Source: Elsinoe arachidis (lineage: Eukaryota; Ascomycota; Dothideomycetes; Myriangiales; Elsinoaceae). From it: a stretch of DNA of 64,000 nucleotides. The DNA lies in assembly GCA_013372555.1 (NCBI GenBank), contig JAAPAX010000005.1, forward strand, positions 806,001 through 870,000, given 5' to 3'. Both the position numbers and the translations under genes were made by a program. Each line of letters begins with the position of its first letter. Within the stretch, counting starts at the first letter, position 1. Positions 1 to 9,845 of this stretch are shown here, piece after piece. Under the pieces are notes generated by a model, which searched no databases, had not been told where the DNA came from, and saw only the letters and a program-made list of their open reading frames with translations.

Positions 1-897
1 TCTGTTCAGGAGAGCTTGTTGTCTGAGCTTGGCCAGATTATCGTTACCAGAGGAATTATCATCCTGCATAATAGTCGTGATTGTCATGCCCCGATTCGCG
101 CCCTGAATGCTAGAGACATTTCTTTGCAGAACCTCAATGGCTTTCTCAAGGCGCTGCTTGATGGGAATAGCGGCCAGTATCTGAAGCTTCTCTTCGTGCT
201 TACAGTCGATGACGTTTGCCATGAAGTCTGCGAGTACGCCCGCTTCCTGCAAGTCCTTCCTCACGATATACAGTTCCAGCCTGCGGGCGAGAAGTGGCGA
301 TAGATTCGTGGTCTGACCGGATGGCAGAAGTGACGACAGTCGCACAAGGGCGAGGAGCTCTCTCGATAGTTGCTTCAGTTGTGCAAACAGATCTCGGGCT
401 TCCTTGTCCAGCTCGTTGACTTCCTGCTCTTCATGGACGGTGACCTGGGCTTCGAAGTATGGCTTCTCTTTCTCCACCTTCTCCACCGTGAATCTACTCA
501 CGCCCTCAACCACCAGGGCCAGCTCACCCCTTCTCCTACCCTGCACACCCGAGACTTTAGCAAGGGTGCCATACTTGAAAAGGTCCTTGGCCGTAGCCCG
601 TGACGGGTCCGCCGGATACTCCTGTTGTGGTTGTTTCGAGCCGTCATCGATAAGCTTCCTCCCATCCGAACTGAGGTATGGCGAGTTGATAGGCACACAG
701 CCTACAGTGACGGCAGTGGCATCGGGTCGTGGAGTGCTAGCTTTGCTGTAGATGTTGGCGAGGACTGCGGCGATATCGTTACGGCGTTGGAGGGGAATGC
801 GGAGTGTCACGCCAGGGAGGAGGACGGCGGACGGGCCCAGCGGTATGATCGGAATCGTCTGCATGTTTGATTCAGGCTTGGACGGAGCTCTGCCCAT
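1..897 (-). CDS. Peroxisomal-type Lon protease, N-terminal part (partial)
   Basis: The minus strand is open without a stop from the start to the left edge, so only the first 299 codons are in the window. Near the N-terminus lies the Lon substrate-binding (LAN) signature IPLGPSAVLLPGVTLRIP, followed by the usual LAN pattern: a segment around GTLAKVSGVQ, then a helical region with DFMANVIDCKHEEKLQILAA. In the family this domain precedes an AAA+ module and a Ser-Lys protease domain; both would lie beyond the edge. No mitochondrial presequence is seen, which favours the peroxisomal LonP2 type that degrades damaged matrix proteins. Two in-frame ATGs exist, at 897 and 864. The first is used here, but the second sits closer to the conserved block. 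The gene is divergent from ATP25. Confidence 0.85.
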   Translation of the reverse strand, partial: MGRAPSKPESNMQTIPIIPLGPSAVLLPGVTLRIPLQRRNDIAAVLANIYSKASTPRPDATAVTVGCVPINSPYLSSDGRKLIDDGSKQPQQEYPADPSRATAKDLFKYGTLAKVSGVQGRRRGELALVVEGVSRFTVEKVEKEKPYFEAQVTVHEEQEVNELDKEARDLFAQLKQLSRELLALVRLSSLLPSGQTTNLSPLLARRLELYIVRKDLQEAGVLADFMANVIDCKHEEKLQILAAIPIKQRLEKAIEVLQRNVSSIQGANRGMTITTIMQDDNSSGNDNLAKLRQQALLNR

Positions 898-1129
898 GAG
901 GTGATGGAGGGAGGGAAGACGGGTGTGGGGAAGGGTGTGGAAGATCGTGGAGACGGCAATGGAAACATCACGACATGGTCGATTGGGGGCGATTACATCA
1001 ACCAAGAGCCGAGGTCGCCCGCTGCCGGCGCCAAGCCTGGGGAACGGATGCACGATCGGGAGCTCCCGACAGCGGCATGTGAAATCCATGGAGCTTCGGG
1101 AAGAAAGATTACGATCCATCAACACAACC

Positions 1130-2269
1130 ATGGCCGCGCGACACATCCGTGGCTCAAGTCTGAGTCCGATTTTGTGCTCTGGATATGTAATACGAGGCTA
1201 TATAGCAGCATCACGAGCTGAGCTGCGTGCTATTCGAGCACCATGGCAACAAACACAAATTTCTCGATTGCCATCATACACACCTGGGCGATCCCGCGCA
1301 TTAGCCACGAAAGCGAACGACGCATTTGGGGACAGTCCCTACGACATCGAATCCTCGTCCAAGAATGACATCCAGGATGAGATCAATACCGCATCAATAG
1401 CAGAATCATCTCCCGACGCCACCTCTTCGACTTCAAATGCCCCCACAGACTCTCCAGCAGACACGCCACCCTCACCCGCCTCATCAAGCACCCATGTCGA
1501 CCCCTCTCTACCCTGGTATCTCCAACCCACCATCTCCCCCTCGCCCCTATCCCCCTCAACCCAGCACCCTCTCCCCCCTCTCCCCCCCTCACCCCCACCC
1601 CTCCTCTCCCCCCTCCTCTCCCACCTCTCCCTCACCCTCGGCCAAGACGACCTCTCCCTCCTGGACCTACGCTCGCTCGACCCCCCCGCCGCTCTTGGCT
1701 CCAACCTCCTCATGATCCTCGCAACCTCCCGCTCAGAGAAACACCTCCACGTCTCCGCGGACCGGCTCTGTCGATGGCTGCGCACGGACCATGGCCTGCG
1801 TCCGTTCGCGGATGGATTACTGGGACGGAATGAACTCAAGCTGAAGATGAAGCGCAAGGCGAAGCGGTCGAGGTTGTTGTCTGCTGTTGGGGCGAAGGCC
1901 ACAGGGGCGGGGGATGTGGATGATGGGATTCGGACGGGGTGGGTGTGTGTCAATGTTGGGGAGGTGGAGGGTGGGGTGTTGCCGAGGGAGCAGCAGGGAG
2001 AGGCAGAGCAGGAGGGGTTTGTGGGGTTCAGGACGGAGGCGAAGGGGTGTAGGGTTGTGGTGCAGTTGATGACGGAGGAGAGGAGGGGGGCGTTGGATTT
2101 GGAGAGTTTGTGGACGGGGATGCTGAATCGGTCGAGGAAGGATGGGGAAGAGGACGGAGTCACGGAGACGTTGGAGAGGAGGAAGGAGAGGCAGAGTCCA
2201 TTTCCCGAGGCGCAGACGACGACTATTGTGGAGCGGAGTGAGATGGGGAATGTGGAGGCACGGGCGTGA
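1130..2269 (+). CDS. ATP25: ATP25 N-terminal (RsfS-like) mitochondrial protein
   Basis: This single-exon gene encodes 379 aa from ATG 1130. The ORF is open further upstream, but that ATG starts a basic presequence-like stretch (MAARHIRGSS). A Ser/Pro-rich linker (about residues 55-155) leads to the RsfS/DUF143-like domain, with LDLRSLDPP, ILATSRSEKHLHVSADRL and, after a variable insert, GCRVVVQLMTEERR and LESLW. In yeast, Atp25 is processed into an RsfS-like N-domain that works with the mitochondrial large ribosomal subunit and a C-domain needed for OLI1/ATP9 mRNA. Here the protein stops soon after the N-domain, so the C-domain is absent or encoded elsewhere. Base use is odd: the first half is extremely C-rich and the last third extremely G-rich. 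The gene converges on the Rho GEF gene. Confidence 0.8.
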   Translation: MAARHIRGSSLSPILCSGYVIRGYIAASRAELRAIRAPWQQTQISRLPSYTPGRSRALATKANDAFGDSPYDIESSSKNDIQDEINTASIAESSPDATSSTSNAPTDSPADTPPSPASSSTHVDPSLPWYLQPTISPSPLSPSTQHPLPPLPPSPPPLLSPLLSHLSLTLGQDDLSLLDLRSLDPPAALGSNLLMILATSRSEKHLHVSADRLCRWLRTDHGLRPFADGLLGRNELKLKMKRKAKRSRLLSAVGAKATGAGDVDDGIRTGWVCVNVGEVEGGVLPREQQGEAEQEGFVGFRTEAKGCRVVVQLMTEERRGALDLESLWTGMLNRSRKDGEEDGVTETLERRKERQSPFPEAQTTTIVERSEMGNVEARA

Positions 2270-2446
2270 GCTGTCGTATTCGATGCATAGCGAGCTGTAG
2301 TATAATCCTGTTCTGTAAGATACTGTACATGAGTCCAATCATTCCTCCCCAACAAGCGTGTCTAGTCGTACAGCGTGATGCGTTATCTATTCTTCGTGTC
2401 CATCTTTCTCGTCCTTCTCCCATTTGACCGTCTTTCTCGGCGAATT

Positions 2447-5400
2447 CTAGTCTCCGAGCCGGCCCCTGAGGCCGACGACTTCTCTTCGTAGCCGTGCCCG
2501 CTCCCGCCTCAGCCCCTCCATCTCCTCCTCCATCCCTTTCATCCGCTTCTTCATTTCTTCTACGCCGTCGCCTGCCCGTACCGCCTTGACTACCTTACCG
2601 AGCTCCTCGTTGAAGCGCTTGTACAATGCTTCATTCTCCGCATTCGCTTCTCGGTATAGCTCATCTAGCCTCTTCGTGCGGCTCTCGGCCGTGGTGAGAG
2701 CCGTCAGTGTATCTTCAGACAACGCCTTGTTCTGCTCCTGCAGTGTCGACAGCGTACTGCTCACACTCGCGGACACTTCATTCAACTTCTTCGCCAGGTC
2801 GATCGCCGATGGGCCACCATGAGTTGTGCCTGCCGTCTTCGGAATGCGTACACTCGCCGGACGGCCATTGATCCGTGGTGGTCCAAGGGTAGCGATCTCG
2901 TCGCCGATCTTTGACAACTCGTCCTGCAGCATTGAAGAAGTCTGCTGAAGCTCACGCTGCTCCGATTGTAGTCGTTCGCGTATCCTCTGCGGCGACTGAA
3001 TACGAAGCTTCTTCGTCGGCGTCGGCAATGCAGTTGGGCTTGTCACAGTGACCTTCTCGGGTGAAGGAGATGGCTTGATCTTCATCGCATTGGCAGATGG
3101 CTTTTCGGACAGGCCGATACGTGGTGGCGCAGGAATGTTCTTAGAGGCCGATGACGGGCGGACCGTTGTCGACGTCGTCTTCGTTGGCGTGTAAGAGGTG
3201 ATCGTGACTTCATCAGGCTGTTTGCTTGTCGCCCTGGGCCGCGGCAGGACCGAGTTGGGTTGAGGAAGAACAGCGGGAGAGTTCTCCTTGCGGAACGACG
3301 ACGGCAATCGGGATCTTGGCGGATTGCGTGTTGGCGATGACATTCTAGTTGGACTAGAGGACTCCCGTTGACTGCCCTCAATCTGCGGGGGGCGTGTCGA
3401 GGCTGGTGTCCTCACAGGGGAAGAGCGAGGACTTTGGAGAAGGCTCAGGTCAGACAACGAGCTACGTCTCTTCTTCTTCGCTTGACCTGTTGCAGGAGTC
3501 CCAGCCGTATTTTCACCGATAGTCGACAGTGGCGAACCAAGCAGGTAGCTGCTGTCCTGGCTTGCCGGACGCTCAAATGCGAAGGAGCCCAAAGTGGCAG
3601 GTCGGTCTGATGATGCTGGTCTCTTCATAGGTGGCCGGCTATCAGAGTCCGTGGACTTCGTGCGCTGAATTGTGCCTCGAGGGGTCGACGGCTCACTTCC
3701 GTGCTTGTTCTTGCTCAAGGATCGCCATACCGATCCAACCTTGGACTCGTGCTCAGATTTGCTGTTCTCCCGAGAGACGCTCGCACCAAAGCCGAACTTG
3801 CGGCGAAGCGAGGAAGTGTTAGAGTTGAGTGATCCGGTGTTGACAGACTTTGAGCGCCCATGACCAAGTCGTGGGCTCATGACAGAATCTACGCTTGGCG
3901 AAGGACCAGCTTCACCAAAGAGACCTTCGATGTCTTCGACGAACCTGTCCATCAGAGAGATGCAAGAGTGCGGATCCTCTCCTGGTACAAGGAGTTCCGT
4001 GAACGCGGCTGTCAGGATGCCTCGGTCCCCATCATTTCCAGTGCCCTCGAGCAGCTCGGCCAGAAGCTTGACAATGCCTTTCAAAGCCCTCTGATTTTGT
4101 GGTGTCATTTCTTGGAAGCAGTCCAAGAAGAATGCTTCAAAGTCGATTGGAAATCGAGCTTCTGCTTCTTTCTGTATTCTCACCAGTGTAGCCTTGTCGA
4201 CGATTGCACCAAGTCTCTCCGCCCAAGCGACGTGCAAGAACTTCTCAAAGGCCGCAAAGAGAACATCTACCGAAGCCTGAGCGGCCAGTACCATCATGTT
4301 GGGATCCTCCAGGAGCGAATTGTACAGCTCATTGACCTGTACTTGATCTGCGTTGGCTCGTGCTTTGAGTACACGCCCAACAACATTCCCCTTCCGAGCC
4401 TGAATGGCCAGAAGATAAGTTGACAGTATGTCCTCAAGACGCTTGAAGGGGCTCACCCGTTCTTTGGTAGGCTCGATTGGCTCGGACACGAATGAAGGCT
4501 CATCCTTGGATGAAGGCCTGCTGCTATCTCGGCTTCCTGGCTTCGGTAATTGCGACGCTGGCTTTGGTTGCAGGTTTGGGACTGCAGTAAAAGGCGACTC
4601 TAGCTTCCTACCGGGCTGAGTATTCGCAGTATTGGTCTTGTTGGCAAGGAAACTTGATAGTGTCTTCACAGGCGAGATCGGACGGGAGGACTTGACCGGT
4701 GATTTAGGCACTGCAGCAGGGTCCGGCGAGTCGATAGCGAATGTCAGGTCAAGAGATTCAAGAATATTCCTGTTCTTGGTCACCAGTGATGAGGAGAATG
4801 GCGACTCCTTCATAGACAATTGGGCTTGCAGGATTGGAGTGACTGGATAACGTTAGTAATATATCCCATCGCACATGAATTATGGGGCTTACTGCGCCGA
4901 GCGATTGACGATGTCAAGTCCGTCAAAGCTACCTTCTCCCGATTCAACGCTCCATATACACTGTCGACAGCCAAGGAACAGAAAGTATTGCCACCAGGAG
5001 ACAGACGAAGGAGGGTGTCGACACCTGCCTCAACTCTCGAAGACGCCTGTTGACTCTTGAGGTCGATCTCAATACGAAGGTGACCCGCTGGACTAGCCTT
5101 TTGACCGTGCTCAAACACAGCCGAAAACAGGGAGATGTCGTTGTTGTTGCCACCAACAGCACTTCGAACCTCCCAAGTCGGCTTCTCTCGTACACTTTCC
5201 GCAAAGCGACCTTCGAGTCGAGCCTTGACAAGCTCTTCAGCAAGTCGAGACGCCTTACCAGCACAGGATCCTTCCAGAAGGAATGAAGCTGGTGCCAATG
5301 GCTCCGGAGCTCGACTCGACGGCTTCGCGTGAATAGTGATCGCCCTGTCGTCCACAGCTTCGGTAATGGTGCAGTCTCGGATGGGGACCTCAAAGGTCAC

Positions 5401-7053
5401 TCTGAGATTCTTCGGCTGCGTTCTAGGCATCTCGGTGTCCATGGATTTTGGCTTTTCGGCTTCGGTTTGCAGAGCTCGTGCAGAGAAGGCTTTGGTCGAC
5501 TTCTTCTCGGCAAAGATGACTCTGTCGGTGAACGCGATCAGAACACCTTGCCTACCTGATTTGTCGTCGACATCATAGGGCGCGTCCCATTCCATCACAT
5601 CCACCATCGTGACCAATCGAGCAAGAGGACTGTCAGAGAGTGTGAAATCTTCGATCAAAGCTGACAGCCTCTGCTCAACGTCTTCGTTCTTGAGTTGGCC
5701 ACCATCGGAGAGGCATATATTTGTAACCACATCACGCGCCTTTAGCAACGTGACCAGTGCTGGGTGACCTACGGGCAGCTGCTTGGAAATGGTGTCAATG
5801 TAGAGCGTATACCTTGGTAGTCTCTGAACAGGCTCAATCAGCAAGGACGTCAGTCGTTGTTCGCCGATATCGTGCAGGGCTTGGACCAGGTCAGAGTTCG
5901 TGCTCTTCATCAAGGCTTTGAGCAAGATCGGGAATGCTGCATTCGCAGACATGTAAGACGCATACATCGCTTCAAACTCTGGAAGATGCTTGAGGAGGGT
6001 TTTGGCGAGATTGGTGATGCCGACAACGTCTTCAGAGTCCGAACCATCCTTTTCAACGTGTCCGGCATCTTCGTCTGCTTCGATGACAATCATAGCCGAT
6101 TCTTCAGTGGCGTCCAGGACTGCTTGGATATCTCTCAGGAACGATGCGTTCTTCTCTAAAATGAGCTTGAGCGACTCGGGAAAGAGCCCGTCCAGTGACT
6201 CCCGGGTATGTTTGGTCTCGGGTGCATTGATGACTTTGGATCTTAGCTCCATGCTAATGTTGTCATGTAGTTCGAGCAGCTTCTGGACATAGTTCGCTTC
6301 TGTGTCGACCAGCTCACACATCTCTTTTCGTATGATCTCTTTCTGTCCAGAACGGAATGTGTTGCTTCTCCCTACGATGGTCGGTTTCGAGGCAGCGCGT
6401 CGCATCTTTGAGGTGGGCAGGAATGAAGGCTCTCCAAGCGCGGCTATGATGGGAGCATACCTGCCGTACTTGCGTCTACAGATCTCTTCGTCGTCGAGGT
6501 CTTCAAGCTCGTCATCTCCAATTGCTTGAATTGTGCCCGGTGGAAGGACAATGTCTACGTCTAGCCATGATGTCCGTTGTTCCCCTAGAGCTCTTTGCAC
6601 TGTGTTCACGACGTCCTCCACATTCTCGACCCGAGCCAGCCTACTAGCCAGGACTGCGACGTGTGTTGGGCTGAAGAGTCCAAACGGAGCGTTGGGCCGT
6701 TTGGTTGTGGACGCCTGAGTTGTCCAGCATTCCTTGACTTTGGGAGGCAATTCGGTGAAGTACTTGGAGAGTGCATATGCGATGCCGCGACAAACCTCAT
6801 CACCCTGCTCTTCCCGAGGTAGCGCATTCACTGCAGCGTAATATGGAGAATTTGGTGAGATTGAAAGTCTGGTGTAGGATTCGAGACCAGCAGGGGTGTA
6901 GACATGGACTTGTATACGGGAGCTCGAATGTACGACGCTAGCTGCTTGCCCGAAGAAGACGACGATAGGCGAATTGTACAATAAAGGATCCGTGGTATGG
7001 AATATTTCGAGCTGTCCAGCCAGTGATGGCGGGGCGTGGGATACCACCACCAT
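2447..7053 (-). CDS. DH-domain Rho guanine nucleotide exchange factor, 1518 aa
   Basis: Model: complement(join(2447..4842,4893..7053)). A 50-bp intron (GTAAGC donor, TACTAAC branch site, CCAG acceptor) joins two long ORFs in frame across SIARR-ITPILQ. About residues 238-450 form a Dbl-homology domain: it starts at KEMCELVDTEANYVQKLLEL and ends with the CR3-like block LLIEPVQRLPRYTLYID. A PH-like region follows (about 470-640). The second half has an alpha-helical block (FKRLEDILSTYLLAIQARK), long Ser/Pro-rich disordered stretches with many potential SP/TP phosphosites, and a C-terminal coiled coil rich in Glu/Arg. Such proteins activate Rho/Cdc42-type GTPases in polarity, septation or wall synthesis; which GTPase is used cannot be told from sequence. 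The start ATG 7053 lies in a divergent promoter shared with DCC1. Confidence 0.85.
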
Positions 7054-7522
7054 GCTGGAAGTAGCGGTTGGAGCTCTGATCGAAGGGTATATGCGATTTG
7101 ATCAAGGTAAATCTCGTCAATCCATGAACGAGTGAAGTGGTGCTTGAAGCTCTTGATAGCCGAGTATGCAATGTTGACGCGTGAAAACAAACGAAGTAGT
7201 GCAGGTAGCGAGCGAATGGCGCAAGGACCGGCCAAGCTGTTTGGAGGTTAGGAAAGGAGGCCCAATCTTCGACCTTCAAGTCATCAGAGTAATGGTCTGG
7301 CGAGCGAAGATAGAAGGTCACCAACCTGCGGCCGGGACTGTTGAGATAATGATATCGAAGGCGGGGTTCGTTTGCTGACGTTGAGCCACCACGCGAAAAC
7401 CGCGCCAAGCTTTTCTGTTGGTAAATATAGCTCTCCAAGGGCAACGCCCAAAAGCAGAATCTCTAACTTCGCATTGCATGCATGTCATACGCAATCAGCA
7501 AATCACCTCACAATTCGCGAAA
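7054..7522. promoter_or_regulatory. Divergent intergenic region, Rho GEF / DCC1
   Basis: These 469 bp separate two start codons on opposite strands, so the region must hold both promoters. Short ORFs here have no coding character. No clear TATA box or repeat was recognised. Confidence 0.5.
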
Positions 7523-8632
7523 ATGCCATCCGAATCTCAAATGCAGATTCCGATGCTTCTCTCAGCACAGCAAGATCAATTCCGGTTGATGGAAATGCCT
7601 GCTGAGCTCGTGGAGCTACTTGCGACACCAGACCCACCCCTGTAGGTCCTGTGCATAGTGTCACAGGTCTGCCGTCCTGATCATGGTAGGTTGTATTTCA
7701 AATCAGCAGACACGGGATATGCGGCGCTATGCTCGTCGAATCAGACCTTTGAGCTTCGACAGGTACAGACTTCGAACTCGGTGCATATCACTGCTCCGAC
7801 TGCAGTGGCTGAACAAGGTGGCGAGTCATTGGCCGGCATGATATCGATAGCACAGTGCGGATCATCTCTGGAGCTCACTGGTAAAGCTAAAGGTGATGCG
7901 ACCGCCTTCCTCAAGGCTCTTCTTCCCGTCTTTCACGAAGAACGCACTCAAGCTTCGCCTCTCAAGACGCCGGTTCGGAGTAAGCTTGACATATTCTCCC
8001 AGATACCTTTGTCCGAAGGCGAATGCGAACGTGACTGGCAAAATCTGTATGCGTTCGAGACTGGCAGTCCGAAGCAAAGCTTCCGGCCTTCGCCACGCCT
8101 TCTGGTCAAAGCATGGTCCAGCATCATGTCGAGTGCTGTCCTTGACGGCGTCGATCTGGCAGGATCCGTGTCGCAGGGAAATTTTCAAGCATGGATGGAC
8201 AATTCAGACGAAGTGCCGAATGCGCTTATGCAAACAATCGTCAAGTACCTGCAAAACACCAACGGCGATGGAGACCCAGATGGGCTTGTCACGTTTGACA
8301 AGACGCGAATGGTCCAATTTACGGGCACACAACTGCTTCATGATCTTGTAGAGGTGGATGAAGATGATTACATGCGGCAGTGGTACAATCTCTTGCCAGA
8401 GAAATGGAGAGATGGTGCAATAGTCAGTGATCTGCCGGTAAGTACAGGCTGTGACTTCCATTTCCTGACTGACACGTCCAAGGTCAAGGTACAGAAACTG
8501 CACGATGGCAAGATCAGACTATCTGGCGCGGATGGTGAAGAAGAGGCGAATAAGGAGAAAACTGTCCCGGCAACAGCAATTGGAAAGCGCAAGTGGCACG
8601 ACAAATTCAAACAAGCTCGAAACGCACGTTGA
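7523..8632 (+). CDS. DCC1: DCC1, subunit of the alternative clamp loader Ctf18-RFC
   Basis: Model: join(7523..7641,7690..8437,8483..8632), 338 aa. The first intron (48 bp, ends at TAG 7689) joins PDPPL to LYFKSADTGYAALCSSNQTF, which then runs into LRQVQTSNSVHI, the hallmark Dcc1 N-terminal block. The C-terminal part has the expected winged-helix region with YMRQWYNLLPEKW. The second intron is 45 bp (GTAAGT donor, CTGAC branch), a multiple of three with no stop, so its retention would add 15 residues without a frameshift; the spliced form fits the family better. Dcc1 pairs with Ctf8 on Ctf18-RFC and supports PCNA loading and sister chromatid cohesion in the nucleus. The 3' end converges on the HHE gene, 65 bp away. 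Confidence 0.85.
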
Positions 8633-8697
8633 TACTCTCTATCCTCCCGAACAGCCCCGCGCTATGCGAAATCGACAAGTCAGCCAGCTATGCCACT

Positions 8698-9399
8698 CTA
8701 GAGGAATAACCGCTGCATCTCCTCCTTGGTCCAGAAAGTTCTCATATTCTCGGCTCCTAGCGTTCGGACCTCATCGTCCAGGTGCTCCCATAAGACCTTT
8801 CCGAACGAGTCCATGATCTCCTTCAATTCACTCAGCCTCAACTCCCGTTCGCCGGAATCACACTCGACGAGATACTTCTGCATCTTGTCCAGACCCTTGT
8901 GGATCTGCTTGTGCTGCCCGAGAAGCTCGTCCTTGTTGCGGAACGCAGGCATCTTCCGCCCAAGCATGGGGAAAACTCTGGCTTCTTCGATGCCATGGTG
9001 GAACTCGAGATGTTCACAGAACTGTAGTCCAGTGTTGAGAAAGGCTCGAATGGACTGCCCGTTGGCACGTTTGCCGGCTTCGCAAGATTTGTACAGCATG
9101 TTCCAAGACTGCCGGAAATAGTTGTGGTACATGTCCATTTGCTCGGCAAGTTTATTGTAGAGCTTGTATTCTCGATCCGAGAGAGGCGGTAACTTGGCTT
9201 CTGTAGTCGCTGAAGTCGCTTTGGAGGGCTCGCATGGTGGCGCAGGCACGCCGCCCACCGAGGACTTTTCGGCCGCTGTGGACATACCCTTAAGGATATG
9301 GACTGATCGATTAGTTTTAAGTGATGGATAGGACCGGAATTGGTTTAGCAGCAGGGAGCGGCGAATGACGCTGAGAGGGAATCTAGCACCAAAGCTCAT
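8698..9399 (-). CDS. Hemerythrin-like HHE cation-binding protein
   Basis: This single exon encodes 233 aa. The C-terminal 160 residues match an HHE four-helix bundle with the expected spread of metal ligands: His in MDMYHNYFRQ, His/Glu in CEHLEFHHGIEEARVFP, two His in GQHKQIHKGLD and His/Asp/Glu in LWEHLDDEV. Fungal HHE proteins probably bind a di-iron centre and have been linked to oxygen, nitric oxide or iron handling; the precise role is not known. The first 38 residues are basic and hydroxylated (MSFGARFPLSVIRRSLLLNQ) and look like a mitochondrial presequence. A second ATG at 9285 (MSTAAEK) would give a shorter, possibly cytosolic form. Confidence 0.85.
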   Translation of the reverse strand: MSFGARFPLSVIRRSLLLNQFRSYPSLKTNRSVHILKGMSTAAEKSSVGGVPAPPCEPSKATSATTEAKLPPLSDREYKLYNKLAEQMDMYHNYFRQSWNMLYKSCEAGKRANGQSIRAFLNTGLQFCEHLEFHHGIEEARVFPMLGRKMPAFRNKDELLGQHKQIHKGLDKMQKYLVECDSGERELRLSELKEIMDSFGKVLWEHLDDEVRTLGAENMRTFWTKEEMQRLFL

Positions 9400-9845
9400 G
9401 CATAAAATTTGGCGATCCAGGAGAAATGGTAGATGTTTCTATCGCGAGGATGAAACGGATAGGGTGCAAATAATGTGCCGTTTCTGAACAAAGTATCGAA
9501 ATAGCCCTAAGCATTCTGCATTTCACTTGCCGGTGTCCGATCAGATATTAATCTCCAGCGTTCCGTTGAAATGACAAATGCTCGACAATGATTGGAAAGA
9601 AGTCGGTCTTCGGACTTTAGTCTTCGGCCACGTCCGCAGAGCCGCAACAAGTCCCGCAGAGCCGCTTAGATCGACGTCGGTCTCGAAAAATTCCTGGACC
9701 CACCACAAATCCGTAGCAAACTTGACGGAGTACATCGCAAAGATCTCACCGGCCCCCCGCGAGTACACCTCTGGCCGGACTCATGATATCGTACTGCTGG
9801 TATGCAGTTTACACATACTGATTGAGGGCCCCATTCTTCGCTGCA
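9400..9845. promoter_or_regulatory. Divergent intergenic region, HHE / DBP10
   Basis: These 446 bp lie between two start codons on opposite strands. The ORF downstream is open from a TTG just before the DBP10 ATG, but this is not taken as a start. Apart from the promoter role implied by position, nothing is recognised. Confidence 0.4.

Noticed and set aside
1339..2355. 338-codon minus-strand ORF over ATP25
   Set aside because: It is an antisense shadow of the ATP25 coding frame. Its composition mirrors the C-rich/G-rich plus strand, and it has no domain.
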